From: CAZAQK01 sp046344715
GTDB lineage: Bacteria > Pseudomonadota > Alphaproteobacteria > Rickettsiales > SXRF01
Reading direction: 5' to 3'
Length of the DNA stretch: 64,000 nt
NCBI GenBank assembly: GCA_046344715.1
Contig: JBKDKX010000002.1
Coordinates: 62,001-126,000 of the forward strand
A program made the translations under genes and the position numbers. The notes below the pieces were generated by a model. It ran no database searches. It was not told where the DNA came from and saw only the letters and a program-made list of their open reading frames with translations. Positions 8,564 to 17,001 of this stretch are shown piece by piece (within the stretch, counting starts at the first letter, position 1; each line of letters starts with the position of its first letter).

Positions 8564-9340
8564 CTACCCGCCGATGGCTGTAAACGGGGCAGCGATTGTT
8601 CTGTAAATAATTGCGGCAGTCCCATTATATACACTACCAGCGTCTCCTGCCGCGCAGATAGCTGTATCCAGTGGTACGGTACCAAGTAGCTGTGTGGAGA
8701 ACTCATCGGCTAGTTTCTTGCCGCCGCCAGCACCGAACATTCCGCCACTCATATTTTCCACTACGCCCAGTATTGGCACCTTGACCTTAGTAAACATGAG
8801 TGTGGCCTTGCGTGCATCCATGACCGCTACTTGCTGCGGGGTGGTGGTGATGATGGCACCGGTCAGCGGCACAAGCTGTGCCATGCTTAAATGCACATCC
8901 CCCGTGCCAGGTGGCATGTCTACCAGCAAAATATCCAGAGGTTTTTCAGCCGTGCCCCAACGCGTTAACCTCAGTAATTGCGTCAGTGTTTTGCTAATCA
9001 TCGGGCCGCGCAGCACAGCGGCTTCATCACCGGTAATAAAACCAATCGACATGCAGGCAATGCCGTGGCTGATAAGCGGTAGCATTTTATTATCGGCAAT
9101 CTCTGGGCGGCCAGTAACATTCAACATTCTTGGAATAGAGGGTCCATAAATATCGGCGTCCAGTATGCCAACATTCTTGCCCATGGCGGTTAGTGCATGA
9201 GCAAGGTTGACGGTAAGGGTGGATTTACCTACACCACCCTTTCCAGAGGCAACGGCAATAACGGCGCGCACATGTTCAAGCGGGCTGGTATTCCATACGG
9301 CGGGCTTGCGTGGTATTTCAGGATGATTAGTTGATGACAT
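8564..9340 (-). CDS. mrp: Mrp/ApbC-type P-loop ATPase, short form without the CxxC motif
   Basis: The 258-residue protein has the deviant Walker A ASGKGGVGKSTLTVN, then DADIYGPSIPRML and VDMPPGTGDVHLSMAQL, all hallmarks of Mrp/NBP35 iron-sulfur carrier ATPases. The start is set at ATG 9340 (MSSTNHPEIP), which gives the normal N-terminus of the short form. It lacks the N-terminal MIP18/DUF59 domain seen in longer ApbC. After VVENMSG the usual CPxC segment that ligates the bridging Fe-S cluster is missing: the chain runs directly into GMFGAGGGKKLADE. ATPase activity should be kept, but cluster carriage by the canonical motif cannot occur. Confidence 0.85.
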   Translation of the reverse strand: MSSTNHPEIPRKPAVWNTSPLEHVRAVIAVASGKGGVGKSTLTVNLAHALTAMGKNVGILDADIYGPSIPRMLNVTGRPEIADNKMLPLISHGIACMSIGFITGDEAAVLRGPMISKTLTQLLRLTRWGTAEKPLDILLVDMPPGTGDVHLSMAQLVPLTGAIITTTPQQVAVMDARKATLMFTKVKVPILGVVENMSGGMFGAGGGKKLADEFSTQLLGTVPLDTAICAAGDAGSVYNGTAAIIYRTIAAPFTAIGG

Positions 9341-9408
9341 AAGCTTGCAATCGTTTGGTTGAGCACTATATAGTGCTACGCACTGGATACTTACAAGGGA
9401 GAACCTGC

Positions 9409-10518
9409 ATGGCATGGGGAGATAAAGGTGGATTTGATGGTGGTGGCCCATGGGGGCGTCCTACGGGTGGCGGCCAGCAGTCTCCGGGCGGCGATATGCC
9501 TCCCGGTGGCCCGGACTTTGATGAATGGGTGCGCCGCAGTCAGGAAAAAATCCATCAGATGTTTCCAGGTGGTGGCGACAGTAAAAAAGGCTTCGCCCTT
9601 ATTATTGCAGTTATTTTGGTGTTGTGGATGGCCTCAGGCATTTACTTTGTGAAGGCGGATGAGCAGGGCGTAGTACTGCGTTTTGGTGCCTATAACCGTA
9701 CCACCGGTGCCGGCGTGAATTACCACCTGCCATATCCGATTGAATCTGTTGCCACACCACGTGTGACGGTTATCAACCGGTTAGAGGTGGGTGCGCGATC
9801 TGGCGTGAGCAGGAAGAATGGTGAAACATCGATTGCCGAAGAAAGCCTGATGCTGACGGGTGATGAAAATATTATCGATGTTAATTTTGAGGTGCAGTGG
9901 AAAATCAGCGATGCGCCGAATTTTCTATTTAACATTCGTGCACCGGAAGAAACGGTGCGTGCTGTAGCAGAAAGCGCAATGCGCGAAGTCATTGGCACTG
10001 CAAAAATTGCCACGGTGCTCGCGGAGGGAAAACTAAACGTTGAGCAGAATGCTAAAAAACTCATGCAAGATACGCTGGAACATTACAAGGCAGGCATCGA
10101 GGTGGTGCGGGTGAATTTACTTAAAGCTGATCCGCCGTCACAGGTAATCGATGCATTCCGTGATGTGCAGACAGCTCGCGCAGATTTAGAAACTTCGCGT
10201 AACCAAGCAGAATCATATCGCAATGACATTATTCCGAAAGCTCGCGGTCAGGCACAGCAAATGGTGTTGGAAGCGGAAGCCTATAAACAGGAAGTGATCG
10301 CACGTGCGCAGGGTGAGGCCTCACGGTTCTCAGCCGTTTATAATGAATATAAACAGGCCAAGGATGTGACCAAGAAGCGCATGTATCTGGAGACAATGGA
10401 ATCCATATTGCAGGGCATGAATAAAATTGTTCTGGAGGGCAAAAATTCGCAGGGCGTGTTGCCGTATTTGCCGTTGCCAGAGCTTAAAGCTAAAGCAGCG
10501 CAGGGAGATAAACAATGA
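9409..10518 (+). CDS. hflK: HflK, membrane regulator of FtsH (SPFH/prohibitin family)
   Basis: 369 residues. A Gly/Pro-rich N-terminus (MAWGDKGGFDGGGPWG) is followed by one transmembrane helix (about residues 63-81, FALIIAVILVLWMASGIYF) and an SPFH/band-7 domain. A long Gln/Ala/Glu-rich helical region (about 250-330) follows. This is the HflK layout. With HflC it forms the periplasmic cage around the FtsH protease. ATG 9409 follows AAGGGAG. The stop overlaps the hflC start by four bases (ATGA), so the partners are translationally coupled. Confidence 0.95.
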   Translation: MAWGDKGGFDGGGPWGRPTGGGQQSPGGDMPPGGPDFDEWVRRSQEKIHQMFPGGGDSKKGFALIIAVILVLWMASGIYFVKADEQGVVLRFGAYNRTTGAGVNYHLPYPIESVATPRVTVINRLEVGARSGVSRKNGETSIAEESLMLTGDENIIDVNFEVQWKISDAPNFLFNIRAPEETVRAVAESAMREVIGTAKIATVLAEGKLNVEQNAKKLMQDTLEHYKAGIEVVRVNLLKADPPSQVIDAFRDVQTARADLETSRNQAESYRNDIIPKARGQAQQMVLEAEAYKQEVIARAQGEASRFSAVYNEYKQAKDVTKKRMYLETMESILQGMNKIVLEGKNSQGVLPYLPLPELKAKAAQGDKQ

Positions 10519-11426
10519 AGTTTTCAGGCAGTGTGATTGCTGTGTTGGCGGTTGTGTTTGTTGTACTCAGCGGCTCAGTATTTGTGGTATCCCAGACGAA
10601 TCAGGCACTGATATTACAGTTTGGCAAACCCGTGCGGGTGGAGCAGGAGCCTGGTCTTAAATTCAAAGTGCCATTTATGCAGAATGTCGAATTTTATGAC
10701 AAACGTTTAATAGATTTTGATGCGGAATCAAAAGAAGTCATCGCGGCTGACCAGAAGCGGTTGATTGTAGACGCATTCGTGCGTTACCGTATCACCGATC
10801 CGCTGCGTTTCAAACAGACGGTGGCCGATGAGATGACTATGCGTAGCCGCCTGAATGCGATTTTAGAATCCAGCCTTCGTCAGGTGATTGGGAGTGTACC
10901 ATTGTCAGAAGTAATATCCGAACAGCGTGCAGAAATTATGAAGTCCATCAAAGATCTGGTGAATGCACAGGCGCGTGGTATTCCGGTGGAAGGCGCAGAG
11001 AATGTAACCAAAGGTGGGTTCGGCATTGAAGTGGTTGATGTGCGTATCAAACGCGCTGACCTGCCGCCAGCCAACTCCGAAGGTATTTACAAGCGCATGC
11101 AAACCGAGCGTGAACGTGAAGCGGCAGAATTCCGCGCCAAGGGTGCGGAAGATGCTCAGAAAATACGTTCACAGGCGGATAAAGAGCGCACCATTTTGCT
11201 CGCTGATGCTCGCCGCAAGGCTGAAATTCTGCGTGGTGAAGGAGATAGCGCCGCCACCAAAATCTTTGCGCAGTCTTTCGGTCAGGATGAGGAGTTCTTC
11301 AATTTCTACCGGTCCATGCAGGCCTACAAAAAGACCTTATCTTCAGAAGATACGACAGTGATTCTTTCGCCCAGCAGCGAATTCCTGAAATATATTGATA
11401 AGGGTAGCCCAGCGGCAGGACAGTAG
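10515..11426 (+). CDS. hflC: HflC, partner of HflK
   Basis: 303 residues: an N-terminal membrane anchor (VIAVLAVVFVVLSGSVFVV), then an SPFH domain with QTNQALILQFGKPVR and the typical HflC region VVDVRIKRADLPPANSEGIYKRMQTERE. Its start codon overlaps the hflK stop. The operon continues into a GNAT gene and degP, so membrane and periplasmic protein quality control are grouped. Confidence 0.95.
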   Translation: MKFSGSVIAVLAVVFVVLSGSVFVVSQTNQALILQFGKPVRVEQEPGLKFKVPFMQNVEFYDKRLIDFDAESKEVIAADQKRLIVDAFVRYRITDPLRFKQTVADEMTMRSRLNAILESSLRQVIGSVPLSEVISEQRAEIMKSIKDLVNAQARGIPVEGAENVTKGGFGIEVVDVRIKRADLPPANSEGIYKRMQTEREREAAEFRAKGAEDAQKIRSQADKERTILLADARRKAEILRGEGDSAATKIFAQSFGQDEEFFNFYRSMQAYKKTLSSEDTTVILSPSSEFLKYIDKGSPAAGQ

Positions 11427-11430
11427 TTCG

Positions 11431-11931
11431 ATGACTGTTGATGTGATAATACAATGCACATTCCGAAGTGCTGTAAAAGATGACGTGCCTACTATATTGC
11501 AACTTATCCGTGAACTTGCAGTGTATGAGAGACTAGAGCATGAAGTGGTTGCTGATGAAGCAACGCTTTCAGAGTCACTGTTCGGTGAAAAAAGATATGC
11601 GGAAGTGCTGCTTGCTGAAGTGGGTGGTGATATTGCGGGTTTTTGTTTGTTCTTTCATAATTTTTCCACGTTTCTGGGCAAGCCTGGTATTTATATTGAA
11701 GATATTTTTGTGCGCCCTGAATATCGCAGCCAAGGGATTGGCAGGAAGTTTTTTGCCGAGATTTCGGCAATCGCTGAACAAAGAAAATGCGGCCGCGTGG
11801 AGTGGTGGGTACTTGATTGGAACAAGCCAGCGCTTACATTCTACAAGCGTATGGGAGCTGTTGCCATGGATGAGTGGACAGTATACCGTCTGACCGAAGA
11901 AAAATATAAACGCCTGAAGAGTATGATATGA
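11431..11931 (+). CDS. GNAT-family N-acetyltransferase, 166 aa, SAT-like
   Basis: The GNAT motifs are clear: YIEDIFVRPEYRSQGIGRKFF (acetyl-CoA binding) and VLDWNKPALTFYKRMGA. The pattern FLGKPGIYIEDIFV and WWVLDWN resembles the spermidine/thialysine acetyltransferase (SAT) branch, so a small amine or diamine substrate is plausible but unproven. ATG 11431 is chosen because it lies just after the hflC stop; the last four bases overlap the degP start. It is therefore embedded in the hflKC-degP unit. Confidence 0.8.
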   Translation: MTVDVIIQCTFRSAVKDDVPTILQLIRELAVYERLEHEVVADEATLSESLFGEKRYAEVLLAEVGGDIAGFCLFFHNFSTFLGKPGIYIEDIFVRPEYRSQGIGRKFFAEISAIAEQRKCGRVEWWVLDWNKPALTFYKRMGAVAMDEWTVYRLTEEKYKRLKSMI

Positions 11932-13385
11932 AAAAAATCGCCTCACTGCTGGTTATCTCCGCGTTATTCGTTGCTGCTCCTGTTGTGTCGTCTGCACAGC
12001 CCGATCAAATTCAGGCGGGTTTTGCTGATTTGGTGGAAAAACTTTCTCCGGCGGTGGTGAATATTTCCACCACTCAGAAGGTAAAAGGCGCGCAGGGCTA
12101 TTTCGGTATGCCGTTTGAGGGATTGCCGAATACTCCAGAATTTGAACCCTTCCGCCAGTTCTTTGACCGTTTTGGCGGGCAGATGCAGCAGGCACCCGAG
12201 CGTGAAGTATTTTCATTGGGATCCGGCTTCATCATTGATGCCGAAGGCTATGTGATTACCAATAATCATGTGGTGGCAGAGGCCGATGAAGTGACGGTGA
12301 CACTCAGCGATGATCGCAAATTTAATGCGGAAATTATCGGTCGTGATCCCAAAACCGATCTGGCACTGCTTAAAATCAAAGACAGCAAGCCGTTTCCTTA
12401 TGTCCCCATGGGTGATTCTGATGCTATGCGCGTGGGCGATTGGGTGATTGCGATTGGCAATCCCTTTGGCCTTGGTGGTTCTGTTACGCAGGGTATTATT
12501 TCTGCCCGCCAGCGTTCCATTAATGCTGGGCCGTTTGATGATTTTCTGCAAACCGATGCGCCGATAAATCGTGGCAATTCCGGTGGGCCGCTGTTTAACA
12601 CTAAAGGTGAGGTCATTGGTATCAACTCGGCAATTTTCTCGCCATCCGGTGGGTCAGTTGGTATCGGTTTTGCCATTCCAACCGCACTGGCAAAACCCAT
12701 TATCTCGCAGCTTAAGGCGCAAGGTCACGTGGTGCGCGGCTGGCTTGGCGTGAAGATTCAGGAAGTAAATGACGAAATTGCCGAAAGCGTTGGGCTTGAT
12801 AAAGCAAAAGGCGCACTCATCATGGATGTTTCTGAAGGAAGTCCGGCAGCAAAAGCAGGTCTTAAAGCAGGGGATATTGTGCTGAGTTTTGATAGCAAGG
12901 AAATCAAAGAAATGCGCTTCCTGCCGCGTCTGGTGGCGGAAACTAAAATTGGTAACTCTGTGCCTGTCGGTTATTGGCGTGAGGGCAAACTGCACACCAC
13001 ACAGGTGGTGGTTGCCAAACTGGATGATGAGGAAGAGCGGCCTGTAAAAGCAAGCAAGGACAAGAAGGAAAAAACCGGTAATTCACAGACCGTTCTTGGC
13101 ATGGAGTTAGTGCCGCTGAACGCAGCACTCAAACAGAATTTTTCTGTTCGTAAAGGCGTGGATGGGCTTGCGATTTTAGATGTTGCTTCTGGTTCTGAGG
13201 CGGCCAAACGTGGCATACGCGGTGGTGATGTGATTGTGGCGGTAAACAACATCGCTGTTGCATCGGTGGCAGATATGCAGAAGCTGGTGGAAAACGCCCG
13301 CAAGCTGGGGCGTAAGTTTGTGCTCATTACCATTGCGAGAGAAAACGAAGTGGCGATGCTGACGTTGCCGGTGGCTGAGAAGTAA
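11928..13385 (+). CDS. degP: DegP/HtrA-type periplasmic serine protease (Do family)
   Basis: 485 residues with a signal peptide (about 1-24, KKIASLLVISALFVAAPVVSSA). The trypsin-like domain carries His114 (TNNHVV), Asp144 (KTDLALL) and Ser218 (GNSGGPL). Two PDZ domains follow (about 285-370 and 395-480), the DegP/DegQ layout. A charged linker rich in Lys/Asp/Glu joins the PDZ domains. It degrades or refolds damaged envelope proteins. It is translationally coupled to the GNAT gene upstream and ends the hflKC operon. Confidence 0.95.
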   Translation: MKKIASLLVISALFVAAPVVSSAQPDQIQAGFADLVEKLSPAVVNISTTQKVKGAQGYFGMPFEGLPNTPEFEPFRQFFDRFGGQMQQAPEREVFSLGSGFIIDAEGYVITNNHVVAEADEVTVTLSDDRKFNAEIIGRDPKTDLALLKIKDSKPFPYVPMGDSDAMRVGDWVIAIGNPFGLGGSVTQGIISARQRSINAGPFDDFLQTDAPINRGNSGGPLFNTKGEVIGINSAIFSPSGGSVGIGFAIPTALAKPIISQLKAQGHVVRGWLGVKIQEVNDEIAESVGLDKAKGALIMDVSEGSPAAKAGLKAGDIVLSFDSKEIKEMRFLPRLVAETKIGNSVPVGYWREGKLHTTQVVVAKLDDEEERPVKASKDKKEKTGNSQTVLGMELVPLNAALKQNFSVRKGVDGLAILDVASGSEAAKRGIRGGDVIVAVNNIAVASVADMQKLVENARKLGRKFVLITIARENEVAMLTLPVAEK

Positions 13386-13441
13386 TGGGGTAGTAGAAAA
13401 ATTCTATTACTCCACCACTTCATAACTCTATTACCCCACTA
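13383..13441. terminator. Bidirectional hairpin between degP and serB
   Basis: GTAATGGGGTAGTAG near the degP stop is nearly complementary to CTATTACCCCACTAC at 13427-13441, with an inner CTATTACTCCA offering an alternative pairing. It lies between convergent genes and overlaps the serB stop. Confidence 0.5.
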
Positions 13442-14318
13442 CCCACCTAAGTGCCGATAAGTCACAATAATTAATCCGGCACTTTGCCTGCGCCTGCACG
13501 CTTGGTTTGGCGTGATAGGCAACGCCTAAACCTGCGGCAAGCAGCATGGGTAGATCGTTCGCGCCATCGCCAATGGCAATCACTTCTTCCGGTGATATGC
13601 CTAGCTTTTTGCAGGTGGTGTGCAACGTGTCGAGCTTTGCTTCTTTACCCAAGATAGGTGGAATAACGCTGCCAGTGAGTTTGCCATTCACCACTTCCAG
13701 CGTATTAGAATAATCCTCATCAAACCCCAGCATCTCGCGCACGCGCGACGTAAAAAATGTAAATCCGCCGGAAACCAGCACGCTATATCCTCCATTTGCC
13801 TTATGGGCAGCGAGCAACTCCTTTGCGCCAGCCATTGGACTTACACGTTCATCAAAACATTGCTGGAGCGTGGATTCCGGCAGGCCAGCCAGCAGTGCCA
13901 CGCGTTCGGTTAAGGCTTCAGCAAAATCCAGCTCGCCATTCATGGCGCGTTCAGTGATGATGGCGACTTCTTTTTTCTTTCCCACAAAATCGGCCAGCTC
14001 ATCAATGCACTCGCAGGTAATCATCGTGGAATCCATGTCGGAAATCAGCAGCTTATAGCGCGGCTTGGGGTATGGCTGGATGATGAGATCTATTGCATCG
14101 GTGGATGGTGAATGGTGTATGGTGAATGGTTTTTTATCCGTTTTATTTATTTGTGGGGCGCTATCCACATAAATATCCAGCGCCACGCCTTCCTTTAGCC
14201 ATGCGGTTTTACGCACGCCAAGCCCTTGTGATGTAAGGGAAGTTGACATATGCTGCGCGAAGGCTGCATCTAATTTGTATTTGTCACTGCCTGAGATACA
14301 GGTAATAACGTAGTCCAT
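13431..14318 (-). CDS. serB: Phosphoserine phosphatase SerB
   Basis: 295 residues. HAD-family motifs are SDMDSTMITCECIDELAD (nucleophile Asp), SGGFTFFTSRV (motif II) and AIGDGANDLPML (motif IV). It releases serine from phosphoserine in the last step of serine synthesis. ATG 14318 (MDYVITCISGSD) is preferred; it overlaps the divergent miaA start by two bases. The linker before the catalytic domain contains PFTIHHSPSTD, encoded by a short tandem repeat of CACCATTCACCAT type (about 14102-14130). This looks like an expanded minisatellite tolerated between domains. Confidence 0.93.
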   Translation of the reverse strand: MDYVITCISGSDKYKLDAAFAQHMSTSLTSQGLGVRKTAWLKEGVALDIYVDSAPQINKTDKKPFTIHHSPSTDAIDLIIQPYPKPRYKLLISDMDSTMITCECIDELADFVGKKKEVAIITERAMNGELDFAEALTERVALLAGLPESTLQQCFDERVSPMAGAKELLAAHKANGGYSVLVSGGFTFFTSRVREMLGFDEDYSNTLEVVNGKLTGSVIPPILGKEAKLDTLHTTCKKLGISPEEVIAIGDGANDLPMLLAAGLGVAYHAKPSVQAQAKCRINYCDLSALRWVVG

Positions 14319-15252
14319 GAGCAAAAAGATCCTTATCATTGCGGGGGCAACTGCCAGCGGCAAATCCGCCCATGCACTTTCTGTAGCAGCCCACTGCGAT
14401 GGTGTCATCATCAATGCGGATTCGCAGCAGCTTTACCGTGACCTGCCGATATTGACTGCACGGCCGACAGAAGCAGAACAGGCGGGCATTCCTCATAAGC
14501 TCTATGGCATATTGGGTGCGGATGAACAGGCATCTGCCGGCAAATGGCTGCGCTTTGCCAAGATGGAAATTGACTGGGCGCACTCGCAGGGGCTTGCTCC
14601 GATGGTAGTGGGTGGTACGGGGCTTTACATCAAAACGCTGATGGAAGGCATCGCCGAAGTGCCGGAGATTGATGAGGCGGTACGCCAGCAGGCAGCCAAT
14701 GATTATGAGGCGATGGGTAAAGAAGCCTTTTCCGAGCGTCTGCGTGCCGTTGATCCAGAATTTTTTGAACGCCTCAAGGTCTATGATCGCCAGCGGTTAC
14801 TGCGTGCCTATGAAGTGTGGCTGGGCACAGGCAAGAGCTTAAGTTGGTGGCAGGGCAGGGGCAATGTGCGGCCATATCCGGATGCGGAATTTGAAGTGAT
14901 TAAGGTAGAGCTGCCGCGCGAGGAAATTTACCGACGCTGTGATGCGCGTTTTTTGAAGATGATTGAGCAGGGAGCAGTGGAGGAAGTGCGTTCACTATTT
15001 TTTACCTCTCCATTGATGGGGGAGGTCGCAGAGTGTAGCGATTTGGGAGGGGGTGAATCTATTGCTAGCAACACCCCCTCCCTACCCCTCCCCCATCAAG
15101 GGGGAGGGAATTTGAGAAAAATAATCGGCGTTACAGAGATTCTTGCATACCTTCGTGGCGATCAGTCGCTTAACCAATCAGTCAAAATGGCGCAGCAAAT
15201 GACCAGAAACTACGCTAAGCGCCAGTTGACATGGCTTAGAAATCAATTATAA
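14317..15252 (+). CDS. miaA: tRNA dimethylallyltransferase MiaA with an in-frame palindromic-repeat insertion
   Basis: 311 residues. The P-loop GATASGKSAHAL, the NADSQQLYRDLPILTARPT segment and the GGTGLYIKTLMEG motif identify MiaA, which isopentenylates A37 of UNN-reading tRNAs. The C-terminus IIGVTEILAYLRGD...RNYAKRQLTWLRN is normal. Between EEVRSL and KIIGVTE about 40 extra residues (about 228-266, including SPLMGEV and LPLPHQGGG) are encoded by a GC-rich inverted repeat that keeps the frame. In other MiaA proteins this region is a short loop, so the enzyme may still work. Confidence 0.92.
   Translation: MSKKILIIAGATASGKSAHALSVAAHCDGVIINADSQQLYRDLPILTARPTEAEQAGIPHKLYGILGADEQASAGKWLRFAKMEIDWAHSQGLAPMVVGGTGLYIKTLMEGIAEVPEIDEAVRQQAANDYEAMGKEAFSERLRAVDPEFFERLKVYDRQRLLRAYEVWLGTGKSLSWWQGRGNVRPYPDAEFEVIKVELPREEIYRRCDARFLKMIEQGAVEEVRSLFFTSPLMGEVAECSDLGGGESIASNTPSLPLPHQGGGNLRKIIGVTEILAYLRGDQSLNQSVKMAQQMTRNYAKRQLTWLRNQL
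15004..15109. repeat. Palindromic interspersed repeat inserted inside miaA
   Basis: Left-arm segments TTGATGGGGGAGG and TGGGAGGGGGTG (within 15006-15054) pair with CACCCCCTCCC and CCTCCCCCATCAAG (within 15071-15108). The encoded peptide motif LPLPHQGGG is characteristic of a palindromic repeat seen as an intergenic or in-gene insertion in various proteobacteria (from memory, not searched). The GC content differs sharply from flanking miaA. Confidence 0.8.
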
Positions 15253-15345
15253 AACAGTAAGTTATGCTGTTTCATCAATTCGTAACATAGTTTGACACCG
15301 GCATGGTGTATTATTCTGATTCAACAAATTGATGTATATAGAATA

Positions 15346-16644
15346 ATGACAAAGAAATTTGCAAGTGCGATACAGCCAATAACTAAAGTGATGCTTTCTA
15401 GTAGTGTTGGTACGGACGCTGCTCTGGAAGAGCTCCATAAAGATGCATCGTGGAAAATATTAAAATCCAGGTTCACATTGGACCGGAGCAATGGCAGCGA
15501 AGCGTTCGGATTAACAGACCTTGAGCAGAAAATAGTTAAACCCTATGATGGGTTTGTTTTTCTTCCCATCCCAAAAGAAATAAAACAATTACATACGCCG
15601 GAACGCCGCGAATTCTTCCGTGAGATGTTCAAGGCGGCATCATTATTCGTTGGCGTGCAAACCAAAGATCCTAATTTACGCCTGAACCCACAGCATGACG
15701 AATCACCGCTAAAACCAATTATTCTGGTAAATCATGAAGGATGTTATGAGCCGTTCCGTGAACTGGTGAACCACATGCATGAGCTGGGCACTATCACGCA
15801 AAAGCCGGACAGCATCGTGAAATTCGTGCGGAATATTGATGAAGCAATTGCACTACTTAAAACTGCGCACGAAGAAAAAATACTGCCCCAGCCGCATCAT
15901 GACAGTGGGCATAAAATAAGCCGTGTTGAGGACATTCCAATAAGCAGTACAGGGAAAGAACGGCCAAAACCTGAATTTAACGTGTGCGTATTCTGCTCGG
16001 CCTCTACCAAGAATAAAGAACTGATTAGCATGTCTGAAACTCTGGGTGAGGAGATCGCAAAACAGGGCTGGGGGCTTATCAGCGGCCTGGGCAAAACCGG
16101 TATGATGGGTGGTGTCGTGCGCGGTGCTGCAAAAGTGGTGAAGGAAGTAGGCAAAGGCTGGGTAGGTGGTTCAAATCTGCCGCGCATTATCGCCATGGAA
16201 GGCCTGCCGGAATATTATGACAGGATGTGGGCAAAAGAAGATATTTACACCCGCATGCAGGTGATGATTGAAAACTCGCAAGCATTCATGATTATGCCGG
16301 GCGGTATGGGAACCGTGCAGGAGCTTATGGCGCTTTTGCTGCTGAAACATGCACATGATGGTGACAAAGATTATATCATGTCAGATGCGGCTTTTGCCAA
16401 TAAGCCAATTATTGTGGTGAACAAAGAGCTTACGCTTCCTAACGGTGAAAAGACACAATTCTGGAAACCTCTTATCGAAATGGCTGAAAAATTTGGATTC
16501 TATAATGCCGCGCAAAATACTGGCGACATTATCGTGGTCGCTTCGGTGGAGGAAGCCATGGAAAAACTGCAAGCATGGCACACTAAGAAAGCGAATAAAA
16601 TCGCCGCGCGTACGCAGGACAGTGGGGGTCTTACGGCGCGATGA
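15346..16644 (+). CDS. LOG-family protein with an additional degenerate N-terminal LOG-like half
   Basis: 432 residues. The C-terminal half (about 205-415) is a LOG domain: VCVFCSASTKNKEL, GWGLISGLGKTGMMGGVVRGA and the PGGMGTVQE signature at 318-326. LOG enzymes are phosphoribohydrolases acting on cytokinin nucleotides or related nucleoside monophosphates. The N-terminal half has a stretch around KPIILVNHEGCYEPFRELVNH (nearly the LOG 'NxxGFYxPLxxL' segment) but no PGGxGTxxE, so it looks like a decayed second copy. ATG 15346 is chosen over upstream in-frame codons because it gives a normal start region. The last four bases overlap a small downstream ORF. Confidence 0.8.
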   Translation: MTKKFASAIQPITKVMLSSSVGTDAALEELHKDASWKILKSRFTLDRSNGSEAFGLTDLEQKIVKPYDGFVFLPIPKEIKQLHTPERREFFREMFKAASLFVGVQTKDPNLRLNPQHDESPLKPIILVNHEGCYEPFRELVNHMHELGTITQKPDSIVKFVRNIDEAIALLKTAHEEKILPQPHHDSGHKISRVEDIPISSTGKERPKPEFNVCVFCSASTKNKELISMSETLGEEIAKQGWGLISGLGKTGMMGGVVRGAAKVVKEVGKGWVGGSNLPRIIAMEGLPEYYDRMWAKEDIYTRMQVMIENSQAFMIMPGGMGTVQELMALLLLKHAHDGDKDYIMSDAAFANKPIIVVNKELTLPNGEKTQFWKPLIEMAEKFGFYNAAQNTGDIIVVASVEEAMEKLQAWHTKKANKIAARTQDSGGLTAR

Positions 16645-16754
16645 AAGAAACTCCAACGATTGAGCAGGCTTCGGAAGAAGGTATATTGCGGATGCTTTCA
16701 GGTGGGCGCCCGTGGTCTAAAACTGATCTTATCTTATCTATAATGTTACTATGA
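16641..16754 (+). CDS. Small ORF, 37 aa, possible first half of a split winged-helix protein
   Basis: Starts with ATGA overlapping the stop of the LOG gene and ends with ATGA overlapping the next ORF. It encodes 37 residues including EGILRMLSGGRPWSKTDLIL, which resembles the first helices of a winged-helix DNA-binding domain. Read together with the next ORF, one continuous winged-helix domain appears, split by a -1 change of frame. Confidence 0.45.
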   Translation: MKETPTIEQASEEGILRMLSGGRPWSKTDLILSIMLL

Positions 16755-16924
16755 ATAGGGACAAGCGGTTCAGATATTTAGATATGCAGGTAGCGGTTGA
16801 GAGTGCGATTGAACGACTATCAAGTAAAGGTTTTATAGAGCAACTCGATCATTCATGGCACCGCTACAGCATTACAGAAAGTGGTGAGGCCGCATATCAA
16901 AGGCAAGCAGTAAGAGACAGATAG
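16751..16924 (+). CDS. Small ORF, 57 aa, winged-helix C-terminal half
   Basis: Encodes 57 residues with AIERLSSKGFIEQLDHSWHRYSITESGEAAY. This is the recognition-helix and wing pattern of MarR/PadR-like regulators ('LxxKGLI...YxLTxxGxxa'). Translation would restart at the ATGA overlap with the 37-residue ORF. It could be a frameshifted gene, programmed frameshifting, or two coupled peptides. Confidence 0.45.
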   Translation: MNRDKRFRYLDMQVAVESAIERLSSKGFIEQLDHSWHRYSITESGEAAYQRQAVRDR

Positions 16925-17001
16925 CCGACAAGCACTGGTATTGCCTGCAACATTCCCGCAGTGTAGTAATGGGTTCGGGGTGACTATAAAGAAAGCCAGC
17001 C

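Noticed and set aside
15292..15330. TTGACA followed by TATTCT before the LOG gene as a promoter
   Set aside because: The spacing is about 14 bases, too short for a sigma-70-type promoter.
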